NCBI RefSeq assembly: GCF_008635795.1
Contig: NZ_VWRQ01000005.1
Coordinates: 124,001-188,000, forward strand
Reading direction: 5' to 3'
DNA: 64,000 bases
DNA from: Paenibacillus tepidiphilus
GTDB taxonomy: Bacteria; Bacillota; Bacilli; Paenibacillales; Paenibacillaceae
The number at the start of each line of letters is the position of its first letter. The stretch's first letter is position 1. Position numbers and translations under genes: made by a program. Below, one piece after another: positions 8,058 through 16,739 of the stretch. The notes beneath the pieces were generated by a model, which ran no database searches, had not been told where the DNA came from, and was given only the letters and a program-made list of their open reading frames with translations.

Positions 8058-9082
8058 TCGACGTCCCTCCCGCAACCACTTGCCGGGCCGCCGGGCCGCT
8101 CAGGGCTGTATTCGCTGCCGGTGCATCTCTTCCAGCCCTCCAGCAGATTACCGCCCGCCCACTTCCGGTGCTCTTCGCCATACTTGCGGGAATAGCCCTC
8201 AATGAAGAAGATCAGGTCGAGGTATAGATCATACAGCTTGATCCGCGCCTGTTCGTTCGGGCTGACAAACTCCTCTCCATAGCCGCGCAGAAAATGCTTG
8301 TTGTCCTCCACATAGCGAAAATAATACTCCAGCAGCGGATCGCCCCAGAGGGCCCGCTCCCAGTCGATCAAGCCCGTGATAACGCCGTCCTTGACGAACA
8401 CATTGCCGTTCCAGAGGTCCCAGTGTACCAGCCTCGGCTCCTTCACCGCTTCCAGCGCGGGCAGCAGCTTGTGAATCTCCGTCCTGAGCCGCTCTGCCGG
8501 AACCGGCAGCTCCGCCCACAGCCGCTCCCCGTCCTCCAGCAGACGGAAGAGGATGGCGCCAAAGGTCTCGCGCCAGCTGCCGTCCAGCGGATGCCGGGCT
8601 GCCCGGAACAAGCCAAACCGTTCTCCGCGGACTTCATTGATGAGCCGGTTATACCGGCCAAGCTCCTCTTCCACTGCCGCGCGGGTTTCTGGCGGAAGCT
8701 GTTCTTTGATATCGCTGTAGGGTTCGCCCGCGATTCTCTCCATAAAGAAATAGTCTCCGAAAATCAGGCTCCGGCTGCCATCATATCCATATACACGCGG
8801 TACCGGAACGGTTCCGGCTGCCTGCATCAGCTGGAGGGCCTGGACCTCCGCAGCCATAATATCGTGCTCGTAGCTCAAGATTTCCGCCTCAGCCAAAGGC
8901 GCCACCTTCAGAATCGTGCAGGTGCCGTCCGACAGCACCAGCTCATAAGCCGAATTGAAATATCCGCCGGTCAGCTCCCTCCTGCCAGCAATGGCGATAT
9001 CCGGGCCGAATATAGACGCTACCAGCCTATCCTGCTGTTCTGCGCTCAGCTTGTGCTTCGTTGCGCTTTCGATGTTCCCCAC
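8051..9082 (-). CDS. Aminoglycoside phosphotransferase/choline kinase-like protein
   Basis: Protein-kinase-fold small-molecule kinase; the substrate is unknown. The catalytic loop is LVHWDLWNGNVFV, with the Brenner Asp, and the metal-binding motif is LIDWERALWGDPLLEY. An N-lobe with TGGYFNSAYELVL and a Lys in TILKVAP fits ATP binding. The start is uncertain: the frame is open from a TTG at 9124, but a TATAAT-like sequence covers those codons, so a GTG at 9082 is chosen. A family member like this may phosphorylate an antibiotic, a fructosamine or a metabolite; resistance cannot be inferred. It is coupled to the HXXEE gene downstream. Confidence 0.8.
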   Translation of the reverse strand: MGNIESATKHKLSAEQQDRLVASIFGPDIAIAGRRELTGGYFNSAYELVLSDGTCTILKVAPLAEAEILSYEHDIMAAEVQALQLMQAAGTVPVPRVYGYDGSRSLIFGDYFFMERIAGEPYSDIKEQLPPETRAAVEEELGRYNRLINEVRGERFGLFRAARHPLDGSWRETFGAILFRLLEDGERLWAELPVPAERLRTEIHKLLPALEAVKEPRLVHWDLWNGNVFVKDGVITGLIDWERALWGDPLLEYYFRYVEDNKHFLRGYGEEFVSPNEQARIKLYDLYLDLIFFIEGYSRKYGEEHRKWAGGNLLEGWKRCTGSEYSPERPGGPASGCGRDVEC

Positions 9083-9157
9083 CTCTTGTCCGTTGTAGTA
9101 TACGGTTAAATTATACCTGAACAAGCAATATTAAGATGTTAAAGATTAACAGCAAGA

Positions 9158-9188
9158 AGACCGGCAGCTCCTGTGGAGCGCCGGCCTT
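9158..9188 (-). terminator. Terminator after the sugar-isomerase operon
   Basis: On the minus strand GGCCGGCGCTCC pairs with GGAGCTGCCGGTC around a three-base loop and runs into TCTTCTT. It closes the four-gene operon that starts at 13166. Confidence 0.65.
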
Positions 9189-9211
9189 TCGCCGCAGTAA
9201 CCGGACCTAGC

Positions 9212-10180
9212 TTAGACCCACCACATCTCGCTCAGCGGCTCTTCGATCAGCACCTGGCGCAGATTGTCGACAGCCTTCGAGAAGCCCTCTTCAACAGACA
9301 TCAGTCCATCCTCATGCTCAATGCTGACCACATAGTCGTAACCGACCAGACGCAGCGCGCTCATGATATCCGCCCATACCTTGACATCATGTCCGTAGCC
9401 CACCGAACGGAACTGCCAGGCCCGGTCGAGCATCTTGGTGTACGGCTGCATGTCGGTCAAGCCGTGCATGTTCACGTTCACGGGATCGATGACGGTATCC
9501 TTGGCATGGAAATGGTGAATCGCATTCTGGCGGCCAAGAATATGAATGGCCTGTACCGGATCGATGCCCTGCCACCACATATGGCTCGGGTCGAGATTGG
9601 CTCCGATCGCTTCACCCGCTGCTTCACGCAGACGCAGCAGTGTAGCGGGAGTATGCACCGAGAATCCGCCGTGCAGCTCCAGGCCGATCTTCACGCCGTG
9701 ATCAGCAGCGAATTTGCCCATCTCGGTCCAGTAAGGGATCACCTTGTTCTCCCACTGCCAATCGAGAATTTCCTTGAAGTCGTTCGGCCATGGAGCTACC
9801 GGCCAGTTCGGATACTTTGCGCCCTCATGGTCGCCCGGACAGCCGGAGAAGGTGTTGACGACCTGAACTCCCAGCTTCTGAGCCAATTTGACGGAATTCA
9901 CGAAATCCTCATGATCCTTGCGGGCCAGATCAGCCTGCGGGTGCAGCGGATTGCCGTGGCAGCTCAGTGCGCTGATCATCAGCCCGCGCGATTCTACGGC
10001 ATGCTTGAACTCGTTCAGTGCCGTTTCATTCTCCAGCAGCAGTGCCGGGTTGCAGTGGGCATTGCCCGGATTTCCGCCGGTGCCGATCTCGACGGCCTTC
10101 AGTCCTTTTGAAGCTACATAGTCCAGCGCATCCTCCAGCTTGCGGCCGCCGAACAGCACCATAAATACTCCCAGTTTCAT
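9212..10180 (-). CDS. Sugar phosphate isomerase/epimerase, xylose-isomerase-like TIM barrel
   Basis: Predicted metal-dependent isomerase, epimerase or dehydratase acting on a sugar or inositol. It belongs to the AP_endonuc_2/xylose isomerase-like fold: MKLGVFMVLFGG start, VEIGTGG, SCHGNPLHP, GLELHGG, GANLDPSHMWWQG, HHFHAKDT and a late YVVSIEHEDG supply the expected His, Asp and Glu metal ligands around the barrel. 322 residues. It is the last gene of a four-gene unit with two Gfo/Idh/MocA dehydrogenases and a second isomerase, so the set probably oxidises and rearranges one sugar or polyol. The substrate cannot be named from sequence. Confidence 0.85.
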   Translation of the reverse strand: MKLGVFMVLFGGRKLEDALDYVASKGLKAVEIGTGGNPGNAHCNPALLLENETALNEFKHAVESRGLMISALSCHGNPLHPQADLARKDHEDFVNSVKLAQKLGVQVVNTFSGCPGDHEGAKYPNWPVAPWPNDFKEILDWQWENKVIPYWTEMGKFAADHGVKIGLELHGGFSVHTPATLLRLREAAGEAIGANLDPSHMWWQGIDPVQAIHILGRQNAIHHFHAKDTVIDPVNVNMHGLTDMQPYTKMLDRAWQFRSVGYGHDVKVWADIMSALRLVGYDYVVSIEHEDGLMSVEEGFSKAVDNLRQVLIEEPLSEMWWV

Positions 10181-10203
10181 TGTCTGTCGTCTCTCCCCGT
10201 CTA

Positions 10204-11289
10204 TTAGATAAAGTTATATTCCGGTGTATAGATATCGAAGTTCTTGAGTGTCTGCTGGCTCTCGGCTGCGGTGAAGATCGCCTCGATCAGGTTCTGCACC
10301 CGCAGCACCTGTTCATTGTTGACAATGGGCTCCGCTTTGCCTTCGAGCACATCGACGTAGTTGTCATAGAAGCTTGCAGGCAGTTCAGCAGCCGGCGGCA
10401 GCGCTTCGGTGATCGTAGCGCCCTCCGAAGGAGGAGCCATCGTCTTCGTCAGGCCTACGCCTGCACGGATCGGAGTCGGCTCCCGTTTCACGCTGTCATT
10501 GTTGCGGGTGACGATCCGGCCGGTGAGCGACCAGTCTTCAATCACCGCAGTTCCCTCAAGCCCCTTGACGTACCAGCGCGGGAGCGTAATGAAGTTGGTC
10601 GTACCCACTTCAACAACCGCCTGAACACCATTGCCGAATTGCAGAACGGCTTCGAACCCGTCATCGACCTCATTGCCGAGAATGAAGCTGAGGTTGGCGC
10701 TTACGCTGACCACCGGACTGTCAATCATGAACAGCAGCTGATCGAGCAGATGCACGCCCCAATCCAGCAGCATGCCGCCGCCCTGGGCCTTGATATGCCG
10801 CCAGTCGCCCGGTATTCCATTGGCCCCGTGCACGCGGGATTCGATGCGGAACAGAGAGCCGATGGTCTCCTTATCGTACATTGCCTTGACGATACGGAAA
10901 TCTTCATCCCAGCGTCTGTTCTGATGAACCATCAGTACCCGTCCGGCCTTTTCGGCTTCAGCAGTCATCTCCCTGAATTCATCCGCCGACATTGCGACCG
11001 GCTTCTCGCAGATGACATGCTTGCCCGCGCGGAACGCCGCAATGGCAATATCCTTATGCACATCGTTGGGCGTTGCGATCAGCACCGTCTCCACCGCCGG
11101 ATCGGCCAGGACGCCGGCATAGCTGGCATAAGCGGTGTAGCCTGCTTCAACGGCAGCAGCACTGCGCTCTCCAAGCAGATCGTATACACCGGTGACTTCC
11201 AGACGGCCGCAGTCTTTGATTAATTGCGTGTGGTAGCTTCCCATCCCACCGTAGCCGACGATGACTACGGAATGCTTCGTTGAACTCAT
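10204..11289 (-). CDS. Gfo/Idh/MocA family oxidoreductase
   Basis: NAD(P)-dependent sugar or inositol dehydrogenase. The Rossmann fold begins VVIVGYGGMGSYH, and the family motif for the catalytic Lys appears as GKHVICEKPVAM; a later block GGMLLDWGVHLLDQL carries the conserved Asp and His. The start at 11289 (MSSTKH) follows AGGAGTGAAG; an in-frame start 29 codons earlier lies in the upstream gene region without a site. 361 residues. Second of two dehydrogenases in the operon, 23 bases ahead of the isomerase gene. Confidence 0.88.
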   Translation of the reverse strand: MSSTKHSVVIVGYGGMGSYHTQLIKDCGRLEVTGVYDLLGERSAAAVEAGYTAYASYAGVLADPAVETVLIATPNDVHKDIAIAAFRAGKHVICEKPVAMSADEFREMTAEAEKAGRVLMVHQNRRWDEDFRIVKAMYDKETIGSLFRIESRVHGANGIPGDWRHIKAQGGGMLLDWGVHLLDQLLFMIDSPVVSVSANLSFILGNEVDDGFEAVLQFGNGVQAVVEVGTTNFITLPRWYVKGLEGTAVIEDWSLTGRIVTRNNDSVKREPTPIRAGVGLTKTMAPPSEGATITEALPPAAELPASFYDNYVDVLEGKAEPIVNNEQVLRVQNLIEAIFTAAESQQTLKNFDIYTPEYNFI

Positions 11290-11308
11290 GCTGTCTTCAC
11301 TCCTGTTA

Positions 11309-12406
11309 TTACGCGTCCGCGCTTCCGTCGAAATAGACGGCGCGGCCTGTGCGTGCGGATTCATAAATAGCCTCAAGGATCTGGGTGACTACAAGCGCCT
11401 GCTCCGGCTTCACCAGCGGCTCTTTATCCTCTCTGACCGCCTCCAGCCACATGCGCGCCTCACGGTCAGCGTCGGTCTCGGCTTTGCCGTCATAGAAGGC
11501 TACCCCGCCGGCGTCCATATCGACTTTGGTCTCGAACAGCTTGCCGGACTTCTCGCCGTTGATCCGCAGCCCGTCCTTCATATCTGCGCCGCCTTCGGTT
11601 CCCGCCAGCAGCGTCTTTGCCTCGCCGAATTCGGATACATTCAGCGCCCAGCTCGATTCCAGGGCAATGGTCGCACCATTCTCCATGGTAATGAACCCGA
11701 ATGCGGAGTCTTCGACCTTGAACTGCTCAGGGTCCCACGAGCCGAAGGCGTTGGCCGCATTCTTGCGCTGGCCCAGCTTGTGGAAGGTAGAGCCGACGAC
11801 CATGCGCGGCTTGTAGTTATCCATCAGCCACAGGGTCAGGTCAAGGGCATGGGTGCCAATGTCGATCAGCGGGCCGCCGCCCTGCTTCTCTTCGTCCAGG
11901 AATACGCCCCAGGTCGGAACAGCGCGGCGCCGCAGGGCAATGGCCTTGCCGTAATAGATGTCGCCAAGCTCACCGGCTTCGCACATTCCCTTCAAGTACA
12001 GGCTGTCGTCACGGAACCGGTTCTGGTAGGCGATGGACAGCTTCTTGCCGGTGCGCTTCGCCGCTTCCAGCATTTCCCGGGCCTGGGCAGTTGTCTTGGC
12101 CATCGGCTTCTCGCAGAGCACATGGTTGCCGGCTTCAAGCGCAGCTACCGTAATTTCGGAGTGGCTGTCGTTCGGGGTACACACATGTACGATATCAAAC
12201 CCGCCAGCGGCAAGCAGCTCCTTATAATCGGTATAAACAGCGGCTCCTTCAGCGCCGTAGGTTTCTGCGGCCTGCTGCGCCCGTTCCTGAACAATATCGC
12301 AGAAAGCGACCATTTCAGCATCACTCTGGCGGGAAAGGCTCGGCATATGCTTGCCGTTGGCGATCCCTCCGCAGCCGATAATTGCAATTTTAAGTTTGTT
12401 AGACAT
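11309..12406 (-). CDS. Gfo/Idh/MocA family oxidoreductase
   Basis: Second NAD(P)-dependent dehydrogenase of the operon. The nucleotide-binding loop is IAIIGCGGIANGKH, the catalytic Lys motif is NHVLCEKPMAKT, and GGPLIDIGTHALDLTLW supplies the family's Asp and His. The ATG at 12406 is set by AAGGAGGAAAAG, and its first eight bases overlap the end of the upstream isomerase gene. 365 residues. The two dehydrogenases are clearly different in sequence, suggesting successive or opposite redox steps, as in keto-sugar intermediates, rather than a recent duplication. Confidence 0.88.
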   Translation of the reverse strand: MSNKLKIAIIGCGGIANGKHMPSLSRQSDAEMVAFCDIVQERAQQAAETYGAEGAAVYTDYKELLAAGGFDIVHVCTPNDSHSEITVAALEAGNHVLCEKPMAKTTAQAREMLEAAKRTGKKLSIAYQNRFRDDSLYLKGMCEAGELGDIYYGKAIALRRRAVPTWGVFLDEEKQGGGPLIDIGTHALDLTLWLMDNYKPRMVVGSTFHKLGQRKNAANAFGSWDPEQFKVEDSAFGFITMENGATIALESSWALNVSEFGEAKTLLAGTEGGADMKDGLRINGEKSGKLFETKVDMDAGGVAFYDGKAETDADREARMWLEAVREDKEPLVKPEQALVVTQILEAIYESARTGRAVYFDGSADA

Positions 12407-13166
12407 GAACTTTTCCTCCTTGAGCGGCATAGGTTTGTATCCATTTCATACTGTCAGCGACACTTTCCAGCGGCGGGCGGCTGCAGAAATCCTGCTCGAC
12501 GACTGCCCATTCCACACCGGCAGCGGCCGCAGCTTCAATGATAGCGTGAAGCGGCACTTCACCTTCACCGAGCACCACGGTTTCCGCAGAGCCATCCTCG
12601 CGTTTCTTCATATCCTTCAGATGTATGACCGGCAGGCGTCCCGCATAATTGCGGATGTACTCCACCGGATCATAGCCTCCGTAATAAGCCCAGCAGGTAT
12701 CCAATTCAACCTCCAGCAGGTCAGCGGGGACGGAAGCAAAGATAGAGTCAAATACGGTCAGCTCCCCGTTCTTCTCCGTAAATTCAAATTCGTGATTATG
12801 ATACAGCAGCGTCGCGCCTTGTGCCTTGCAGGCTTCACCGATCTTGCGGAAATCAGCGGCGACGTGCTCCCAGTTGCGTTGCTCCTCCGTAAGATAAGGC
12901 ACGATTACCCTGCTGTTGCCGATCTCCAGATTGTAACGGATTTCCTGCTCCGTTTCGTTCAGGAGGGTATCATAAGGACGGTGCGCTCCCAGAGCCACCA
13001 GTCCGGTCTCCTGGAGGAGCGCGGCAATCTCAGCCGGGCTGCGGTCAAAATAATGATAAAACTCGACTCCGGCATAACCCAGCTCTGCCACCTTGCGCAG
13101 CGTACCTTCGAAATCCTGCTCCAGCTCTTCCCGCAGCGTATACAGCTGCAAACCAATCTTCAGCAT
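12399..13166 (-). CDS. Sugar phosphate isomerase/epimerase, xylose-isomerase-like
   Basis: First gene of the operon. TIM-barrel isomerase of the IolE/IolI-like superfamily: LKIGLQLYTLREEL, LGYAGVEFYHYF, LLYHNHEFEF, LLEVELDTCWAYYGG, VIHLKDMK and EWAVVEQDFCSRPP provide the Glu, His and Asp metal ligands. 255 residues, shorter than the partner at 9212-10180. A divergent AraC-family regulator 271 bases away is the likely controller. The reaction is unknown. Confidence 0.85.
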   Translation of the reverse strand: MLKIGLQLYTLREELEQDFEGTLRKVAELGYAGVEFYHYFDRSPAEIAALLQETGLVALGAHRPYDTLLNETEQEIRYNLEIGNSRVIVPYLTEEQRNWEHVAADFRKIGEACKAQGATLLYHNHEFEFTEKNGELTVFDSIFASVPADLLEVELDTCWAYYGGYDPVEYIRNYAGRLPVIHLKDMKKREDGSAETVVLGEGEVPLHAIIEAAAAAGVEWAVVEQDFCSRPPLESVADSMKWIQTYAAQGGKVHV

Positions 13167-13437
13167 GCTTTCTTCACTCCCGACTATGTAGATTTATCAC
13201 TTCATTACCTGAACAAAAGGGCTGCATTTGGAAAATACAGCAAGCCCGCGTCCACGGCTCCAATCATCAAGCATCATTCGAAACAAAGTCTCAGGGGGCT
13301 CCCAGAAGCTCTCTCCGGCGCTTTATAACTGTTTTTGCTAAGAATTATGGTAATATGAAAGCGTATATATTAAAATGAATAATATGATTAAAACATGAAC
13401 TATCTGGTCATCATTTATTCCGCCAGCAGGAGGTCCT

Positions 13438-14256
13438 ATGACACAACACGCAGTCTGCCAGGTATTAACAGCCGGCTTCTCTTTCCACCGCAAGCCGTTC
13501 CACATGTCGCGCAGCGACGGTGTGCAGAATTACCTGCTGCGCCTGCAGTCGGAGGGCAAAAGCCGGACGATGGTGGACGGCACCCTCTCATCGGTGGAGG
13601 CCGGCAATCTTATGCTATTCGCCCCGTACGACCCTTATTATCTGAGTATTGAGAAGGAAGAATATCCTGCCGGGAAGCCGCGGGTGGAGAGCGGGGACTA
13701 TCATATTTTTTGCGGGGGACCGTGGATTGAGGAGTGGTGGAGCCGCCGGAAGCGTCCGTTCTTGCTGAAGCTGCCGCAGAACGAGCATTTCCTCGGTCTC
13801 TTCCGCCAGCTTGTCCTGGAGCACCGCCGGTTGTCCGACTCGTCCCCTGAAATCTCCGCTTGTTATCTGCAGATTATCTGTCTGGAAATTGACCGGCTGA
13901 TGAACGATCAGCCTTCGGTCTCTCCGAAGGGTTATCTGGCTTACCGCATGAAGCAGTACGTGGAAGAGCATGCCGCTTACCCGGTGCGTCTGGAAGAGGT
14001 CGCTGCGCATGTGGATATTTCCGTATCCAGGGCGGTGCATTTGTTCAAGGAATCGTTCGGCATCAGTATTGTGAAATATGTCAATGAGGTCAGACTGGAA
14101 ATGGCGCGGGAGCGCATTACCTTCAGTCCCATGCCGCTGGAGCATGTGTCGGAGACCTGCGGATTTGCCAATTATACGTATTTTCACCGCATCTTCCGCA
14201 GCCGTTTCGGGATGTCGCCCAAGCAGTACCGCATCTACAGCCGGGAACAGCTTTAA
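13438..14256 (+). CDS. AraC-family transcriptional regulator
   Basis: Probable sugar-responsive activator of the divergent isomerase/dehydrogenase operon. The N-terminal 150 residues look like a cupin-type sensing domain (MLFAPYDPYYLSIEKEEYPA). The last 100 residues hold two helix-turn-helix units: VRLEEVAAHVDISVSRAVHLF and PLEHVSETCGFANYTYFHRIF, ending RFGMSPKQYR. GGAGGT three bases before the ATG fixes the start. The stop overlaps that of the convergent small gene by a few bases. Confidence 0.9.
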   Translation: MTQHAVCQVLTAGFSFHRKPFHMSRSDGVQNYLLRLQSEGKSRTMVDGTLSSVEAGNLMLFAPYDPYYLSIEKEEYPAGKPRVESGDYHIFCGGPWIEEWWSRRKRPFLLKLPQNEHFLGLFRQLVLEHRRLSDSSPEISACYLQIICLEIDRLMNDQPSVSPKGYLAYRMKQYVEEHAAYPVRLEEVAAHVDISVSRAVHLFKESFGISIVKYVNEVRLEMARERITFSPMPLEHVSETCGFANYTYFHRIFRSRFGMSPKQYRIYSREQL

Positions 14257-14477
14257 CGATTGTTCAGGCCGTGTCCGGACAAAGCAAAAGGAGCGTCTTC
14301 GTGGAAGAACCGCTCCTTATGTTTCACCTTATTCAGCTGCTGCCGTTTGTTCGGCGTAACCCGGACATGCTGGGAAATCGCTCCGTAATCTTCGTTGACT
14401 CTTCGCATCATAATCGGACTCCAGGTCCCGGCGCGTTCTGCTTTGCGCAGCGCCTTCTGGCTGCTCGTTCGTGCCAT
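14253..14477 (-). CDS. Small basic hypothetical protein (74 aa)
   Basis: A 74-residue, strongly basic protein beginning MARTSSQKALRKAERAG, with a middle VTPNKRQQLNKVKHKERFF. The ATG at 14477 has GAGGAG twelve bases upstream. The layout recalls small Bacillus YqkK-like proteins of unknown function, but I cannot assign it firmly. It ends within the stop codon of the convergent AraC gene. Nucleic-acid binding is only a guess from charge. Confidence 0.65.
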   Translation of the reverse strand: MARTSSQKALRKAERAGTWSPIMMRRVNEDYGAISQHVRVTPNKRQQLNKVKHKERFFHEDAPFALSGHGLNNR

Positions 14478-14616
14478 GATTTTGCCACACTCCTCGTATT
14501 GGGTTCATCAGCGCAGGTTGGCTGACTCATATATTGTAGCATGTTCAAACAAACCCGGCATGGGGCAAAAATAGTTAAATAAAGTCCGTACTGCAAACTG
14601 TCCGTGCAGGAGCCCT

Positions 14617-14650
14617 CACGAAACAGACCGGCGTCTGCCGGTCTTTCGTG
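14617..14650 (-). terminator. Terminator after fur
   Basis: CACGAAAGACCGGC and GCCGGTCTGTTTCGTG form a long inverted repeat 15 bases past the fur stop codon; the hairpin is symmetrical enough to act on both strands. Confidence 0.7.
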
Positions 14651-14664
14651 AAACGGGGGGTCAG

Positions 14665-15147
14665 TTATGCTCCGCAAGAGATTTCCTGTTTCTTGGGGCT
14701 GGCCTTGCAGCCTTTACGGGAACAGGTGTTGAACGTGCCCTTGAAGTCGAGACGGTGGTCGGTCACCTTGAAGCCGTATTCGCGTTCCACCCTTTGCTCC
14801 AGCTCCAGCAGCCAGTCGTCCTTGATTTCCATCAGCCGGCCGCAGCTGTTGCAGATCAGATGGTGATGCATATGGTCATGCTCGTCGCCGCGCAAATCGT
14901 AGCGGGCCACTCCGTCGCCGAAATTCATTTTCTCCACAATATGCAGCTCACAGAGCAGCTCCAGCGTCCGGTATACGGTCGCCAGACCCAAATGGGGATA
15001 CCCGCCTTTAATCCGCATATATACTTCTTCCACACTTAAATGTTCGTTCTCATTCGCAAGCAGCAAGTTGACGATGGCCTGCCGCTGGGGCGTCAGCTTA
15101 TAATTATGGGCCGCAAACTGCTGGCTGATCTTCGCTATGGCGTTCAT
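14665..15147 (-). CDS. fur: Ferric uptake regulator Fur
   Basis: Iron-sensing repressor. The winged helix contains YKLTPQRQAIVNLLL and the recognition region LGLATVYRTLELL; the metal and dimer region has HDHMHHHLICNSCGRL, with the first structural Cys pair, and CSRKGC as the second. NFGDGVARYDLR matches B. subtilis Fur closely, and the DHRLDFKGTF segment follows it too; PerR and Zur differ there. 160 residues, slightly longer than B. subtilis Fur because of a tail KASPKKQEISCGA with an extra Cys. AGGAGA upstream of the ATG sets the start. A PerR-box-like sequence lies upstream. Confidence 0.92.
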   Translation of the reverse strand: MNAIAKISQQFAAHNYKLTPQRQAIVNLLLANENEHLSVEEVYMRIKGGYPHLGLATVYRTLELLCELHIVEKMNFGDGVARYDLRGDEHDHMHHHLICNSCGRLMEIKDDWLLELEQRVEREYGFKVTDHRLDFKGTFNTCSRKGCKASPKKQEISCGA

Positions 15148-15197
15148 GCGTTCTCCTGCCTTTCTGAAGCTTAAGTATTTTTAAATTTAATATTAGT

Positions 15198-15212
15198 TTA
15201 GAATTATTATAA
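15198..15212 (-). promoter_or_regulatory. Candidate PerR box in the fur promoter region
   Basis: TTAGAATTATTATAA matches the PerR consensus TTATAATNATTATAA at 13 of 14 defined positions, 51-65 bases before the fur start. In B. subtilis PerR represses fur, so the position makes sense. A related Fur box is the alternative. Confidence 0.6.
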
Positions 15213-15343
15213 ATTGAGTATAGCAAATAAGCCGCCTCTTGAAAAGCCTCCCGGCACCGATACTCCGCCCATACCCTTTTGGGCCTTCCCCCATACTCTG
15301 TTATCACCAATACCATTATCCCCATAATAAGGGAGAGTTAAAA

Positions 15344-15892
15344 ATGATGACGACAAACCGAATTAAAGCCGCCAAGCGGCTGGTGACAGGACCGGTTCTG
15401 CAGAAGGTGGCGGGCTCCATGCTCCCGTTCTACCGCAAAATCGCCGCAAACCGCAGCTTTGCCGCAGAGTGGACAACCGCCGTCGTTTCCGCAGACCTCG
15501 CGCTGATGGGCAAGCTGCTCCAGAGCATTCCCGCCTTGTCCCAAGTGAACAATTACGGCACGAACGGCATCGGTTATTTTCTGTCCTTCCCGTTCAAGGC
15601 TCCGGTCTATTTCTACACGAACGGGACGACGATTCCTCCAGGGATGGTCCAGTTTACTTTCAGCACAGAAGCCCACCGCAGCATTGCGGCCGCTGTAGCG
15701 CCGTTATACCGGAAGCTGGCGGTGAACGCCGGTTTTGCCGCCAAGCTCGCGGATGCGATCCGCCGTAAGGACCAGGCAAGCGTGAATGCATTGATCCGCA
15801 GTCAGGTAAAGGGCAGTGGGCTGAAATCCGTCACTGTGGAGGAATCGGGCGTTGCGCTGCTGTTTCGCACCAGGTTCAGCAAGTATCCCTAA
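15344..15892 (+). CDS. Hypothetical protein with internal duplication (182 aa)
   Basis: I do not recognise the family. The start at 15344 follows AAGGGAGAG; the frame is open further upstream but without a site. Two halves repeat one another: MLPFYRKIAANRSFAAEWTT near residue 26 and VAPLYRKLAVNAGFAAKLAD near residue 120, each followed by a helix with conserved A, D and L. Between them is a Tyr/Phe-rich segment (GYFLSFPFKAPVYFY). No signal peptide or Cys is seen, and the protein is basic. It is transcribed away from fur. A structural or spore-related role is possible but not shown. Confidence 0.75.
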   Translation: MMTTNRIKAAKRLVTGPVLQKVAGSMLPFYRKIAANRSFAAEWTTAVVSADLALMGKLLQSIPALSQVNNYGTNGIGYFLSFPFKAPVYFYTNGTTIPPGMVQFTFSTEAHRSIAAAVAPLYRKLAVNAGFAAKLADAIRRKDQASVNALIRSQVKGSGLKSVTVEESGVALLFRTRFSKYP

Positions 15893-16038
15893 CGCAACCT
15901 GTTATTTCAGGAAACCATGTAGCCGCTGAGGCCTATTTTCCGCAAAAAAGTCTCCGCGATGCAACTTTCCACTTTTTGCTGCGTTTAAGGTGTTGATAAC
16001 AGCCAAACGGCCAACACTAGTCAAGAGGTGGATTTCAG

Positions 16039-16713
16039 ATGAACATGAAAAAAAGCGCCTTCGCGGCGATCACAACCGTATCGCTGCTCTCCTTCTCTCT
16101 GGGCGGACCCGCTTTTGCCGCCGGAAGCACGTTCAAGGATATCGACAAAGTGGAGGGCAAGGACAAAATCATCTCCCTGAAGGAGCAAGGACTGATAAAA
16201 GGCATTTCCGATACCCAGTTCCTTCCCGGCTCCATCGTCTCGAATGCTCAAGGCGTGCAATTCATTTCAGGCGGCCTTCAGCTCAGCCTCGCAGCCATTG
16301 ATTTCAATAAAGCGCCGCTGGCCAGTGAAATCTTCAGCAAGGTGAAAGATACAGCCTGGTATGCCGAAGCCTTCGTGAATGCCCATTACAATGATGTTGA
16401 GATTCCCGCCAGCATTGATCCCGCCAAGCCAATGACTAAGGAATTGTTCACCAGCCTGCTGATTCAAGGTGTTGAGAAGGTAGGCAATCTGCCGATGATC
16501 AATATTGTCCCGGCCGATATCGCCGATGAGGATACGATTAACCCGTCGTATCAAGGCACGATCCAGCGCTCGCTGAAGTACGGAATCAACACACTCGACA
16601 AGAACGGCAAGTTTAACCCGAAGAGCGAGCTGACCCGGGCCGAAGCCGCCGTCATGCTGTATAACGCTCTGGAGTATCTGAACAGCAAGGCAAACACTGC
16701 CGCAGGAATCTAA
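16039..16713 (+). CDS. Secreted S-layer-homology (SLH) domain protein
   Basis: Exported protein with a Sec signal peptide (MNMKKSAFAAITTVSLLSFSLGGPAFAA, cleavage near residue 28). It has SLH-like repeats: STFKDIDKVEGKDKI...LKEQGLIKGISDTQFLPG at the start, a middle unit with VKDTAWYAEAFVNAHYNDV, and a last one with LKYGINTLDKNGKFNPKSELTRAEAAVMLYNALEY. SLH modules bind pyruvylated wall polymers, so the protein probably sits on the cell surface. GAGGTGG before the ATG supports the start. At 224 residues it is mostly SLH modules, with no separate enzyme domain. Confidence 0.85.
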   Translation: MNMKKSAFAAITTVSLLSFSLGGPAFAAGSTFKDIDKVEGKDKIISLKEQGLIKGISDTQFLPGSIVSNAQGVQFISGGLQLSLAAIDFNKAPLASEIFSKVKDTAWYAEAFVNAHYNDVEIPASIDPAKPMTKELFTSLLIQGVEKVGNLPMINIVPADIADEDTINPSYQGTIQRSLKYGINTLDKNGKFNPKSELTRAEAAVMLYNALEYLNSKANTAAGI

Positions 16714-16739
16714 GCGAAATTACAGGCAAGTCTAAAGCA

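Noticed and set aside
8051..9082. Phosphotransferase read as an aminoglycoside resistance enzyme
   Set aside because: The fold is shared by many metabolic kinases and nothing in the sequence or context identifies an antibiotic substrate.
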